Source: Epiperipatus broadwayi
Lineage: Eukaryota; Onychophora; Udeonychophora; Euonychophora; Peripatidae
DNA length: 64,000 nt
Assembly: GCA_028023455.1 (NCBI GenBank)
Contig: JAQFVV010012396.1
Location: 5,124,085 to 5,188,084, forward strand
Reading direction: 5' to 3'
Below the pieces are notes generated by a model. The model saw nothing but the letters and a program-made list of their open reading frames with translations, ran no database searches and had not been told where the DNA came from. Both the position numbers and the translations under genes were made by a program. Positions 49,382 through 61,799 of the stretch are shown here, piece by piece. Numbering within the stretch: the stretch's first letter is position 1; each line of letters starts with the position of its first letter.

Positions 49382-50340
49382 TGTAATATTCCTATCTGAT
49401 TGAGAGTCAATGTCTTTTCTTAATCTTTTTGTGCTGCCGTATTTTATTACATTGAATACATTGATATATCAGATGAATTGATGCCGGTTTGACTACGAAT
49501 TTTAACCTAAGGTTAAATAGGGATAGAATGTTTATTTTCAAAAGCAAATCTATGTGGTCTATTCATACTTGACCCTAAAGAAAAATGCATTAAATTTAAG
49601 TTGTTTATAGACGCTTGCATGGATTGGTTATCGGTTAAGTATGTTTTGGGTTTTCATATTTGATCAAAATATATAGACATTCGATAAATAATGATACCTT
49701 ACGGTGAGTATCTAAAATGTATTTATTCAGATGTCTTTTAAGTTATTGGTGACAATGCAAGTATCTTATGGTGAATACTATTGGGTTACATATAAATTTC
49801 CCTCCGCAATTGTCAGTAGTCAATAATTTTGTATTTTGATCGTTTATGTTTCTTTTGAAATGTTTTTAACCGTGTAATCTATGTAACCGATCTATAGCAA
49901 CATCTTAAAACAAGCTTTTATAATCCCATCTGTGCGAACTTAATTAAAATGTAAAATTAGAATATAATAGTAATTAAATGTAAATTAAAGTCAAAAATCA
50001 AAGTTAAAAATAATGTTAAATGTTAAAATGTAAAACTAATACTAAAATAATTTTAAATCTTATATATATGTGCATAAATAAATGTTTGTATGTTAATTAC
50101 TGGCAGTGGCTTATTTTATTCTTTTTTATATATATACTCTTAGATTATCTTATTTAATCTCTGCTATTCCACTGAGCTAGTGACATGGGCTAACGACCGG
50201 ATGCAAAATTTTAAAAAAAAAAAAAAATTTTTTTTTTTTACTTACGTATCTGCCTACTTTATAAATTTTTCTAGGTTCAAATGCCTAGATGGCGCCCTGT
50301 AGTGCAGTTTACTTTAAGTCGCATTCTCCGGATCATTACA
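49382..50340 (+). mobile_element. Probable LTR of a retrotransposon
   Basis: A sequence ending gatcattaca lies 2 nt before a primer binding site, as expected for the 3' end of a 5' LTR (…CA). The 5' border is uncertain; tgtaatattcc at 49382 is a candidate start because it mirrors the end, giving about 960 bp. No second LTR is found downstream. The patch tagatggcgccctgtagtg near the end is the most G+C-rich part. Confidence 0.5.
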
Positions 50341-50342
50341 AC

Positions 50343-50356
50343 TGGTGCCCAACGTG
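50343..50356 (+). promoter_or_regulatory. Retrotransposon primer binding site
   Basis: tggtgcccaacgtg begins with TGG, complementary to a tRNA 3' CCA end, and closely resembles the tRNA-primed sites of metazoan LTR retrotransposons. Position directly after the LTR end supports it. Confidence 0.65.
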
Positions 50357-50700
50357 AAAATGTGGGCAGCTTAATATAATATTTACTCACAACAATCCAA
50401 TAAAATTAATATTAATAAAGAATGGGTTAATATCATCACAGCATTATAACTTACAGATATGGAATGGGAATAAATATAAAATAGTAATATGTTGCAGTGT
50501 TAATATGAATAGCAGCAGTAGAAAGGTTTGGTCTGCTTGGAACTGAGAAGACACTTCATCATATACTAGAGAAATAGGAGAGTATATCTATGTTTTTGTC
50601 AGAACAGTATCTCAAGATGTGATATGTTGGAATTGTGATGGGAAACATTCATCACATTAACCTAAAAGTGTTCCAGGGCAGGAGAGTGTATATCCCATGG
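50357..50700 (+). pseudogene. gag remnant with a zinc-knuckle trace
   Basis: At 50616-50660 one frame reads a CX2C-X3-H pattern (ICWNCDGKH) followed soon by a stop, resembling a CCHC nucleocapsid knuckle. It lies only about 270 nt after the primer binding site, so most of gag must be deleted. No protease, reverse transcriptase or integrase is seen downstream. The assignment rests on a short motif plus the LTR context. Confidence 0.45.
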
Positions 50701-53700
50701 TTGGAACAAGTAAGATGAAATGGGTCCAGAGTTCTGGATAATCTCAAAAGGACAAAGCAAATTATGATAATTAATACTGCTGGCATATGTTAGCAATACT
50801 AAAATAAATTAATCAGGTCCCTAATAACATTGATATATTAACTGAAGCCCTAAATAAATCTAATATCAAGCATAATGGCATGACTAAATATTAAACCATA
50901 CTATAGGTATAAATATGATCTTAAATAAAAGTTAAAACATTATACATAAGGAAGCAGTATATTATCCCTTTATTTCAATGAATTCCACATGTGTTTTAAA
51001 TAGACAATATAAATATAACATGAAATATAATGCTGGTCTGGCATTACAAGTAAATGGTTAATAATTAACTGTCATATTTCAAACAATAATGAAAATAATG
51101 AGTCACAACCTAAACTTATATCCATTCCTAGTAAGAGATATAATAAAAATTAACATCTCAGTTTAGTTATTCTATGAAACTAATATCAATTACTTATTTT
51201 GCTACTTTAACATATATCTCATGGTCATGTGATCAGCTAACATTACTGTTAAATGGGAAAGGCATAATATAATATTCTTATTGCAATATAATAGAATCAA
51301 TTAATAATGGAATTAGTGACTATATAAACTAAACAAAAACTTATTAGCAAATTTATTTTTTATACTAAAAGCATTTGTAAGCTTACTTGTAGTGAAAACA
51401 AACTTTTAAGGATATGTTGAATTGCACAGAAATGAGAAACATATTTTACATGAAAGCTCACTATATATACAAACCCAATTCTTTAATTTATTGCTAAATT
51501 TTAATGATACTATGCAGGTACATGATTTAGTGCAGAATAGTGAACTCTGGAATTTTAATGACCACTGATTACAGCCCTACTCCATCATTTATGAACTCCC
51601 AGGAAAAAATCCATTTTATTTTCTTAAAATGCTATGTTTCTAGATGAGGAATAATTTCTTTTTTTAAAAGAAGTATTTATTCCTTATTAGATATATATTG
51701 TATAATAGCTACTTTGTTTTATTATCAATAAATTCAACAAACTTTTCACTAAGCTTGAGGATTTACCACTTGATATAATTGATATATTTATTATTTTTTC
51801 TAATACTATCCAAAATTTATTCATTATATTCACAATCTGTAGTTATAAAACAATATTTTTATTTATCAGATAATCAAAATTTTCTGTATTAAAGCAGAAA
51901 TTAGTTTTTCTAAGTAAAACTTATGTGACAAAAAATACATCTGAAATATCTGACAACATAATTAGTTACAGATATACTTCATAAGACCAAGAATACATAT
52001 TAGGAAAATAATTTTACCCTAACAACATAAACATCATAAAATTAGGAAGACTTATCTGTTGTTTTATGTTTACATAAATTCTATTAATAATAACTGATAG
52101 TAACACAGATGCAGTTTTAAAAAAAACAGATATATGAAAAAAAGAATGTAAGAATACTGTCAAGTAGAAAGTTAATTCCTATTTTTTACTACTTATATCA
52201 TCATATCATATATTTTTTTGAAATAATTTTTTTATTAGTAAGAGTAAAATGGATATCTTAATGAGAATCAAAATATTTAATAAGTTCAATAATTTTATTT
52301 AAAATATTTTATTTTTTTCTAATATTTAGAAATCCAAGTTTTAAAAAAAAACATTAAAATTCCTCTCATTTTGTTTTTTATCTCTTTCCTGTGTCATTAG
52401 TTAATTTAAAGTGGAACAGAATCTCTTATAAAACTATATAAAATTATACTATGTAAAACTATATAAAATTATATTCAAGTTTCTCTTTTAAAAATCCAGT
52501 CATTTCCACCTTGTAATAAAAGAACTGTTCTGTAATTGAACTCTCATTCAGCATTCTTAGCAGAGATATAATAAAAAAAAATTTAACATCTTTTACTCAT
52601 GAAAATATTCAACGTCAACAGTATACATATACCATCAGTCTTTCTCAAAGAAATTTATTTTTTTCTGTTATTTCTTAAAGAAATAGAATAATGACATTCA
52701 ATATTTAAAAATCCACCTATAGAGATTGGATTTTTAAACAAAATTTATTAAACAAGTTTTTAAAAATGAATAATTAATGGTTCTGCTTTAAGACAATAAA
52801 AATGTCAAATTTGTATTAAAATTGTGAATATTTGCAAGAGAAATTAATTTTATTCTCACGTGTTGTTAGTGTCTGAAAGTATATAAAGTCTAATAGCTAT
52901 TAGAAAAGGAATTTTCTTTTATTGAAAAAAAAGTAACAATTTGAACATTAGTAAACTTATGAACTTTTACAGTACTCTCTTATTTCTTTACAGTAGATAA
53001 TCTTGAATTTAGTGGAGACATATTCTCATATAAAATTTCAAGAAAATCTTTCTCTCATATGAGTATTGTGGTTTGGAATAAAACATTAGTAAATGCTGGA
53101 AGTGTGAGGAAAAAATTAACACTCTATATACATCTGAAAACACTGATGAAAAACATGCAAAAACATTCATTTTACAGGGTCTTAAAAAGGTCATTATAAA
53201 AAACAAAAAAAGAAGTTGCATATTGTTGACTTTAAATAGACTCTACATTTAAAAAAAAAAAGATCAAATTTATAGACCCATCACAAAACATTTCAAATTT
53301 AATAAAGATATTATGCTTGCCTACAATGTATTTTATTTACAAATAAAACAAGTTTTTAGGCATCAAATAAATTAACATTTGACAACATCAAAATATGAGG
53401 CCTGAAAAACTAAATCATATTATGCTACATTAACACACTAAAGTTTGCTAACGATTTTAAAAAATTATAAATTTACGGGGTATATAAATTTTTTTTAAAT
53501 AATATTTTTTTAAATAAAAGTAATGCTCTGGTCATTTAACACTAATTAAATAAAATCAAATGCAAAAAATGTAATCCATAAAAAAAATGATATATTCAAT
53601 CTATTGTTTTAGCATGTGCATGTCTTATAATAACCTGAGTTATTAAAAATATAATTATATATTTATAAAAATAATAAATTTACCAAAGATTTTTGAGAAA

Positions 53701-54039
53701 TGTTTTAAAATCATATGTAATGTAATATTATTATATTTAGAATTTATACTTATTATGAATAAAGTATTAAGTTTTATTAAGTTATATAGCTCAGTATATA
53801 TCAAAACATGAAGCCTCAAAAGTCATCTTCTATTATGCAAAGTAGAATATATACTTAATAAAAACAAAAAAAGTACACTCTACAACATGGTTATATCCAT
53901 TAATTTAAATAAAATATACATATCTTATGATGAGAAGAATAATTGCAAATTCTAGAAATTTGGTGTTCATGCAAATTTATATGCTAACTACTAGGCATGC
54001 TGATATTAAAATTGATAAGCAATATGAAAAGATAGAGAT
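50701..54039. other. AT-rich tract, nothing recognised
   Basis: A two-unit tandem of about 27 bp lies at 52431-52484 (aaaactatataaaattata). Otherwise no feature. Confidence 0.4.
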
Positions 54040-56290
54040 AATTATACAATGTGTGGGTGAAAATGTATGTAAATTGTTATTGGGTGGGTGAATTTTTTAT
54101 TACTGCAGAAGATAAAGAAAAACTTGTTGGAAATTATGATATTTTTAAAAAAAGAAATTTTGTAAGGAGAATAAATTTGTGTTTGAATACTTCGTTTAAC
54201 AATCATCAAAGAAGATTGTATACATGAAAAGCTCCTGGTGATAGATACTGGGTAAATTATATATTGATACAGCATAAATATAAGAATGTTATTAAGGGTT
54301 TACATACTTTACCTGATGCTGATAATAATATGGTTATGACTAAATTAACATTAAGTTTTAGAAAAATTAAAAAGAGGAAAATGATATGTCAGATGGGATT
54401 TAGAAAAATTGAGAAAAGTGAAGAAATGAAGATTTGGTTTACTATGTAAAAATAGAATAAAGAGAATTGATAAAAATAATATAAATAACTGATAAATATT
54501 GGTGTAGGATTAAAAAAGGAATATTAGAATATTAAAAACAGCAAAAAATGAATAGGAATTATTCAGTTAAAGAAAGCTGAATGAATTTGGATAACAGAAG
54601 GTATGTTGGAAAAGTTGGAAATATGGAGAAGATTAAAAAATGTCATTGAGAAAGGACAAAGTGCATATAGAAAAATTAATAATGAGCTAAGGAGAGAAAC
54701 TGATTTAGCAAAATATGGTTTGAACAAAAATGTAGAGTGATAGAAGTGCTTCAACAGGTGAAAAGATATTATCTGGTATTTGATATAATTAGAAATGTCA
54801 CTTGGGGAAAAAGAAATAATTAATAAGTGAAATAGCTGATAAGCATGAAAAATATTGACTAATAGTAATGATATGATAAAAAATAAAAAGAATATCTTTA
54901 TTATCTATTTATAAAAGAAAATGATGCAACTAATTATGAATTTGAAAATGCAGAAGATGTTGAAATAGATGATAAAGATATGGATATATTGGCAAGTGAA
55001 GTAATAAAATCAATTTAAAAAATGAAAAATGGTAAAAACCTGTAAATTTTTTTATAAAAAGGAGAGAAACTACAATGGAGGAAATAGATGAACTGTGCAA
55101 TTTGATATATAACAGTGGAATTTCACCTGAAGATTCCTTGACAACTATAATTATTGCAATTATTAAAAAAAAAGAAAAGAAAGTTGTTAAATGTGAAGAA
55201 TACAGAATCTCATGCTTCAAAAATATTATTGAAGATTTTTAACTCAAAGAATTTATGGAGAGTTTGAATATTATAAAGGGGAAATTATAATTTGGATTTC
55301 AGAGAGGGAAAAGTGCAACAGATGCTATTGGTATTGTTAAAACAATCACACAGAGATATTGAAAAAAATAAAGGAATTGGTATATGTTTTGTGGATTTAA
55401 AAAACATATTTGGTAGAATATTATGAAATAAACTTATGACCATTTTAAAAAATAATAATGGAATATTTTGGAAAGAGTGACTGGAAATAAATCTGATGAA
55501 ATGAATATGGAAATAGGAATTAGACAAGAATTTTGTATATCACCTATGCTTTTTAATATTTACTTAGAAGACAAGTTAGATAAATATTTGGAATAAGGAG
55601 GAGCTATTATTTGAGATAGAGTAATAAAATATATTAAGATTTGGCGATGATATGGCTATTATAACTAGGATGAAAAGAGACTTCAGAATAAGTTGAATAA
55701 ATTGAAGGATGGATGGGTGGAATATAGAATGAAGATTAATATAGAGAACACTAAGTCTTTATAGATAGGGAGGAATATAAATATGCTATAAGTTGAAATT
55801 TATAATATAATTCAATAGTTAAATGAATTTAGATATTTGGATAATTGGAAAAGTGAAGATAGAAGAAGTGAAAATGAAGTTAAGACAAAAATAGCATTGT
55901 TAAATAAGTCAAAAAATTAGGAACAGATTGGAAGTCTTTCCAGATATGGTCATGGCAAAAGATGAAAAAAATTAATTGGATAAATAAAATGATAAATGAA
56001 TAAGTTTTGGAATGAATAAATAAAAGAAGAAGATTCATTGAGGAAATTAGAGATAGAAAGAGAAACTGGATTGGACATAAATTAAGTAGAAATAATACTT
56101 TAATGAAAGGTATTTTGGAGGTAATGGTGAATGGAGACAAGAAAAAAGATGGAAAAGATTGACCTTGCTGAATGGCATAAGAATTGGGAAAAGATATGTG
56201 GAATTGAATATCTAGGCAATGAAGAAAATAGGCTGGAGAAATTGATAAACTTGCTAAGTGCTTTCTGGACTTCTCTGCAAGACAGAATAC
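54040..56290 (+). pseudogene. Second LINE remnant, endonuclease plus reverse transcriptase
   Basis: Fragments in shifting frames follow the order of an APE-type non-LTR element. NNHQRRLYT then KAPGD near 54200-54240 stand for the FxHHPRRLYTWxSPDG block of the endonuclease. TLPDADNNMVMTKLTLSF at 54313-54366 stands for the PGADxxSDHNLVxxK block, with the catalytic DH pair altered. A spacer at 54590-54700 reads LEIWRRLKNVIEKGQSAYRK. The reverse transcriptase has CEEYRISC near 55192-55213, FGFQRGKSATDAIGIVK at about 55288-55338 and FVDLKN at 55390-55408 with the DLK block but no intact AFD. NIYLEDKLDKYLE follows near 55556-55590. The C-terminal part reads RKRNWIGHKLSRNN at about 56056-56098. Many stops show it is dead. 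It is a different lineage from the minus-strand LINE at 38-40 kb, with a different linker and C terminus. Confidence 0.85.
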
Positions 56291-57665
56291 TTTTGATGCA
56301 ATAGTAGTGCGATTGATTAATTTGCAGAATATAGACTAATTTTTGACTTATGTTTTTGTTGATTACAATTTGAAACTATCGATTACTCAAATTTATAATA
56401 GATGATACTAGAGTACATTAAAAAAAAAAAAGAATATTATTTACTAAATCAAAATCAAATAAGATTGTGTTGGTATTAAAATTTCTAACCAATGTGAAGG
56501 GGGGGGTGCTTACAGTTAGAATTAAAATATTAAGTTACTGTCTTGATGTCTGATCTATAAAATAGGTTCAAAACATCAGGCTTTTTTAGATTTATTAAAT
56601 TGATAATAAAAATAAGCTAAAGGTGAATGGCAGATGCATAACTGAATTGTTTCTAGTTTTGAATTTCAAACCTTTATTGTTAAAAGCAAAAGTGAAACCC
56701 CTCTAGTGGTGGAAAATAATAAATTGTGCTTCCATGTGATAACTTCACTTTACTCAAGCTCACAATTAATATTATATATATATTCTCGTTAATAAACATC
56801 ACATGACCACCATCTCTTATGCTGTTTTTTTTATATATTCTCGTTAAAAGAAAACTATTTAAAAGATAAAAAAAAAATTAACAGAATCAAATTCCTTTAT
56901 TATTAGATTTGAAAAATTTATTATTTGCAAAAAAAAAAAAAAAAAGGTAGATAAAAATATTTTCAGATATATGCAATCGGAAAAAGATGGAGAGTAAGAA
57001 AAGAAGATGCTAATAATAAAGTGCGAAAAATCATTTAAAAATAATAATGTTAATGTTAAATTCCTATTATCTATACTAGTGCTCATACAAAACTTCTAGA
57101 AAATGTGTATAAATTTACTGTAATTACTGAAGTGTGGCTATAGATATTTTACTTATGGATTTAAACTCGGTACTGTTGGTAAACTGGTTTTAATTGAAGT
57201 ATTAAAAAATAGAGTTAATAATAACCATGAAATAAATAAAACTTATTAGAGATAAGCAGTGATAGTAATGACTGCTATCTCCCTTATTTGATCATTTAGA
57301 ATCTGATTATACTTTTTAAATAGAAACTGATTTTTTTTCCACCTACAATTTTATATCAAAAATTAAGGTAATCAGAAATACATCATTCCAAATAAATAGT
57401 AGTCATACTCTATAAAGATATTTTACAAACCTGAAATAATCGTCACAATAAGTTTTGCTTGTAATTATTATGAAATAGATGGTTATTTTCTTCTCTTTTC
57501 TGAATGTTTCAATATAATTAATATTTGCTAGATAGCAATTACGTTTTTCTATCAATAATTTTAGACTATTCTACATAAAAATAAATAAGGTTAATTAAGA
57601 AAAATGTATTTCTGTGTAATTTACTGGCAATCATATATTATTACTTATTATTTCTTTTTTTCTTC
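56291..57665. other. AT-rich tract, nothing recognised
   Basis: G7 and A16 homopolymer runs (near 56500 and 56929) only. Confidence 0.45.
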
Positions 57666-57756
57666 TCATGTGTCATAGCATCAACCGGGAAGTGAACCCA
57701 CTAACCCGGGACAACTGCTTGTAAAGCAGCTGTCGCTGACCTCTCGACCACCAATC
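57666..57756 (-). repeat. tRNA-derived SINE, copy 2
   Basis: On the minus strand a 7-nt-loop anticodon-arm-like hairpin (ctgc-tttacaa-gcag), then gggttcacttccc as T-arm with B box, then gatgctatgaca. It is homologous to 18385-18480 and the two share the terminal word. Its G+C stands out strongly from the surroundings. Confidence 0.75.
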
Positions 57757-58821
57757 AAACATAACTTGAAAAAATATATAATCATTGAGTTATGGGTGAA
57801 CACATAAATATGAATATGCTATTGTGAGTGCTAATTATTATATTTTATAGAATTTGTATAATGTCTTAGTAGTTTAATGTATTTGCTAATATATATATAA
57901 ATTAATTTATATTTCATTTTGGTGATATTTTGTATAAAATTTTTATTGCAAACAGTGAATAAATTTGTACCGAAAGTAAATTATTATTAGTGGCAGCTCG
58001 TGAAATTTTTAAGCAAGAGTGTTTTATTACAGTATTGCCACCATAAAATAAGCATAGAAAAGAAAACACAGCATTTCTAATCACACAACTACACAGCCAT
58101 TTTATTTTTCCCAACCAATCATTATTAAAAGATCTAATGTATTTTTTTATTTTTACTAACTGGTATTTGACAATAATAATATCTGTAGCAGATTGACATT
58201 TATTTTATTTTAATTTTTCATATAATGGCAATGATTGGGAAAGTACAACTTTTTTATATATTCAACACTAATACCCATCATGATAAATATTTTAAATAAT
58301 ATATTTCTTTTATTATTTTGTTATATTTGTCTGTAATAATATTTATATGTTAATTTATAAATAATTATTATAAGAAATGCAGAATATTTTATTGCTCAAC
58401 CTAAATGAAAACAATAAAAATTTATTTGCTTTGAAGAAAAACCAAAATAGATGAATAAACTATGCTCAAATAACTATTGATGCTGTAGCTGCAAGTGGCT
58501 CCAATTGTGCTAGTTATGCACATTGATGAAAGCAAATAAATCTCAGTAGAACTTCATGAAATTCACTGAATACAATGTTTCTGGAACTGCCATAATTAAC
58601 AGTATTTTTAAATAGAATCTAAAGCATCACTTAAAATAATTCTTTTAAAAAACTATTTAATTAGTTGTATTTACATAATAATGCAAAATATGGAGTGCTT
58701 TTTAAAATGCAGATATTTTCACACACAAATTTAATTATTAAATTTTATCCAGAAATGCTGCAGCATTGCAGTATTTATGGTCCAGCCACCACTTATATAA
58801 CCATATCATTAGAACTTTTTA
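57757..58821. other. AT-rich tract, nothing recognised
   Basis: Open frames are short and without domains; nothing else. Confidence 0.45.
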
Positions 58822-59180
58822 ACAGAGGCAAAACTCTCCATACAGTAGCACCACTCAGTGCAAGCCAGAGTAATCAATGGATGCAGGAAGATTTGTGCAT
58901 AAAATTGCTATCTAGTGCCTACTCATTCAATATCCCCAAACTAGTTTCTAAATTGTGGCTTTCATCAGTGAGAAGCCTTGGATCTGAGAGCATTGCATCT
59001 AGAAACTAATCTGGGGATATTGCATGAGTAGGCCCTAGATAGAGGTTTTATGTACAAACCTTCCTGCATCCATTGATTATTCTGGCTTGCACTGAGTTGC
59101 ACTACTGTATGGAGAATTTTGCCTCTGTGAAAAACAGCTTGTGTAAGCATAAAGAATGGTGATGTGATGTTTGATGGTTT
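58822..59180. repeat. Family B head-to-head inverted dimer
   Basis: 58822-58950 (minus-oriented unit: acagaggcaaaactctcc, agcaccactcagtgcaagcc, ggatgcaggaagatttgtgc) mirrors 59011-59129. The plus-oriented unit runs on to 59180 with the family 3' end (gatgtttgatggttta). The loop holds the ribozyme 5' part of the minus unit. The 114-aa and 61-aa frames across this region are shadows of the repeat. Confidence 0.85.
58933..58974 (-). ncRNA. Hammerhead-like motif, family B, inverted dimer
   Basis: Minus strand: TTCTCA, CTGATGA, stem II region, GAAA, C-TA-G, TT, TGGGGA. Stem I forms six pairs including two G-U. GAAA and CTGATGA are intact; the stem II hairpin is damaged (caattta). Confidence 0.55.
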
Positions 59181-59683
59181 AACTTTTTTTAATATGCCTT
59201 ATTTTATAAAACAGATAGTGGAATGAACATGCTTTATAATAAAAAAGATTATTTGCTACAATTTTGGTGATTTTGAGGCATTGACAATAAACTTTATCTT
59301 GAATGTATAAAACATCATGTCCTTATATAATTGATCCATTAACAATTTTTCAAATCCATAATTATATATTTTATGTAGTGAATAACAGAATTTATATTCC
59401 AATTGGATTATTTTGCAAATGCTATATGAACTTTATAAATGCACTTCATTTTGTGATTACTGCTATTAATTTAATCACATATTCCAAGTGAGAAATCTTA
59501 TTAATTAAATCTTTTGTATTTTTAAGCAGTTCCTTATATTGTAAAAATGAAACAAATCCAAACCAGTTCTAATTTCATGGTCCAATTTCATTAATTTTTA
59601 AAACAAGTAAAATATGTATTACATATTTTATTTTTAAAATTTATTTTTCAATTATTTTAACAAGTGGTCAGATATGACATTGG
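59181..59683. other. AT-rich spacer, nothing recognised
   Basis: No feature found. Confidence 0.5.
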
Positions 59684-59750
59684 TTGGCCTGTGCAGTGGT
59701 AGTGTGGTTGAGTCAAGAACTAGAGATTTCTGGATCACTTCTCGATCTAA
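59684..59750 (+). repeat. Possible tRNA-like SINE head
   Basis: gcagtggtagtgtggttgag resembles an A-box region and ggatcacttctcgatc a T-arm. The B box departs from consensus at one key position, so confidence is limited. Confidence 0.4.
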
Positions 59751-59990
59751 TAACTTAAAAGAAAAAATCAGCCACAGACATTAGTAAAAACAGGCAAAAC
59801 TATCCTTATGTATTGATCATGTGGTGTTTATAGACATTGGTAAGTGAAATCCTCAGATTATTTTGTGTGTGAATATATGAATCTTGTAATATTGGAATAT
59901 TGTTTTGTGATGAACTTTTGAACAAGAGATGCTATTTCTTTTTTGTAAAAAAAATATTGTTAATTAAAAACAACTATTCAAACTCAGTAT

Positions 59991-60060
59991 AATTTAGCTC
60001 AATGGTTGAATGACAGACTCGGGAGTTAATGATTTCTATATAAAAGTTCAATCTTCTAGT
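59991..60060 (+). repeat. tRNA-derived SINE head
   Basis: tagctcaatggttgaatg (A box, good match) and agttcaatctt (B box, last position altered) lie about 45 nt apart in a tRNA-sized body. No second copy in the window. Confidence 0.5.
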
Positions 60061-60223
60061 TTTGGAAACTTCACATAATCTCCAAAATAACTAATTTTTC
60101 AATTGTTACATGTTTATTCCTTGATCAAATCTTTCTCTTAAAAAAAATCTTATCTGAAGCCATAAAAACCTAAATTTCAAAATATTATTTAACATATATA
60201 TATATATGTGTGTGTGTGTAATT

Positions 60224-60345
60224 GAATGGCTTTACTGCTCTGGAGTTCATAACAAGTTTGAGGGTTGAAAGTGACAGAACTAGGTCGTGAACAATGAATC
60301 ATGAGATCCAAAATCTGACCACTGTATGACTGCATTAAACCATGC
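60224..60345 (-). repeat. Unassigned repeat-like segment with weak tRNA similarity
   Basis: This segment is more G+C-rich than its flanks. On the minus strand it holds gtggtcagattttggatctc and ttgttcacgacc, which could be A and B boxes of an old SINE. It is preceded by a (TA)n(TG)n run at 60194-60219, a frequent SINE neighbour. Confidence 0.35.
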
Positions 60346-60916
60346 AATGCACAAATATATATGAATTTAAAAAAATAATAAAAATCATATTACTAATTTT
60401 ATTAAATTATAGCAGCATATGTACAAGATAATTAATTCCTTTTTTTATTAATCGTTAAGATTTTAATTCGATTTTAGTATATAATCTTCAAATCAATAAG
60501 TAATCTCATTTACTAGAAAGTATTTACACAACCTTTTTTTTTCTGCATTGAAAAGTAGTTTTTAATGCAACTTCTAAAAGTCAAATTCAATAAATTATTT
60601 TAAAGATTTCTATATTAAATTATCTTAAATCTAACATAAACTTTAATGATAAAAGTTAAATATCAATTTTATTAATATTATTTTTAACCAGATATAAATG
60701 TTTGATCATAAAAAAATGAGAGTAAATACATCATTTAATCTTATATTACTATGAGATGGAAAAATCAGTAAAAAGGTTTCAGAACTTACAAAAAAAAAAA
60801 AAAACAAGATGGTAAATAAAAAATTTAGTTTTTTCTTTTTTTATTATAATCAGAAATATTGTTGTACTTGATCCCAATACATTGTAATACTTCAAATCCA
60901 GCAATATAGAAGTCAC
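60346..60916. other. AT-rich spacer
   Basis: Homopolymer A run at about 60790-60804; nothing else. Confidence 0.5.
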
Positions 60917-61064
60917 TTGATCACCATTCTTTATACTTACAAATGCTGTTTACACAGAGACAAAACTCTTCATACAGTAGCATCACCCATTCCAAACCAG
61001 AGTAATCAATGGATGCAGAAAGGTTTGCTGATAAAATTCGTATCGGGTGCCTACTCATCCTACA

Positions 61065-61106
61065 TCCCCAGTCTAGTTTCTAGCTTGTAACATTCATCAG
61101 TGAGGA
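61065..61106 (-). ncRNA. Hammerhead-like motif, family B, left unit
   Basis: Minus strand: TCCTCA, CTGATGA, stem II region, GAAA, C-TA-G, AC, TGGGGA. Stem I pairs at six positions with one G-U. U16.1 is A, as in the copy at 8577. Confidence 0.6.
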
Positions 61107-61641
61107 GTCTTGGATCTGAAAGCAATGCACCTAGATTTTAGGGTCTAATGCAACCCTCCAGCAGTGACAATTTACTTTATTTTCTAACTATGAAGCTTTG
61201 AGTCCAATATAAAAACACAATAATGGTTTTCAATTCAAGTTCATTAGCTGTATAGTCATATAGATCTGAACTCAGTTCAGTATCCATTAATTATTATGGC
61301 TTGTGTTGAGTGGCTATTATATGGAGAGTTTTGTCACTATGTAAACAGCTTGTGTACACATAAAGAATGATAATCATATGATGTTTAGTGGTTTAATACC
61401 AATCTTGTCCTATAGGATTATGATGACTGTGGTTATTAAAGAACCAAAGACACCAAAAATATGGTTGCTGATCTGAGTTCAGATCTATATGACTTTACAA
61501 ATGAATGAGCTTGAATTGAAAACATTATTGTGTTTTCATTTTGTATTCAAAGCTTTATAGTTAGCTAATAAGATAAAAGAAGGCTACTGGAGCATTGTCT
61601 TAGATCCTAATATCTAGGTGCAGTGTTCTTAGATGCAAGGC

Positions 61642-61683
61642 TCCTTACTGATGAAAGCCACAAGCTAGAAACTATTCTGTGGA
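61642..61683 (+). ncRNA. Hammerhead-like motif, family B, right unit
   Basis: TCCTTA, CTGATGA (61648-61654), AGC-loop-GCT stem II, GAAA, C-TA-T, T, C, TGTGGA. The cleavage residues UC are intact; stem I has one mismatch and the second stem III pair is lost. Confidence 0.55.
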
Positions 61684-61799
61684 TATTAAATAGGCACTAC
61701 ATAGGGATTTTATGCACAAACTTTCCTGCAGCCATTGATCACTCTGGCTTGCAATGAGTAACACTACTGTATGGAGAGTTTTTCTTCTGCATAACATAG

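Larger units (their letters stand above)
60917..61799. repeat. Family B large inverted dimer with nested fragment
   Basis: Minus-oriented unit 60917-61160, spacer 61176-61275, family B 3' fragment in plus orientation 61280-61396, inverted spacer 61466-61565, plus-oriented unit 61575-61799. The two spacers mirror each other (gtcatatagatctgaactca / tgagttcagatctatatgac; acacaataatg; actatgaagctttga), so they belong to the 5' part of the unit. This gives the longest family B unit visible, about 330 nt or more. Confidence 0.8.

Noticed and set aside
54930-56140. Minus-strand open frames of 80-96 aa
   Set aside because: They are antisense shadows of the plus-strand LINE remnant, where purine-rich sense sequence leaves few stops on the other strand.
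58665-59009. 114-aa open frame
   Set aside because: It runs through a decayed family B unit and its ribozyme motif; other family copies do not keep the frame.
59991-60060. Functional tRNA gene
   Set aside because: A and B boxes are present but no acceptor stem or clear anticodon arm forms; a SINE head explains it better. The same applies to 18385-18480, 22728-22812 and 57666-57756.
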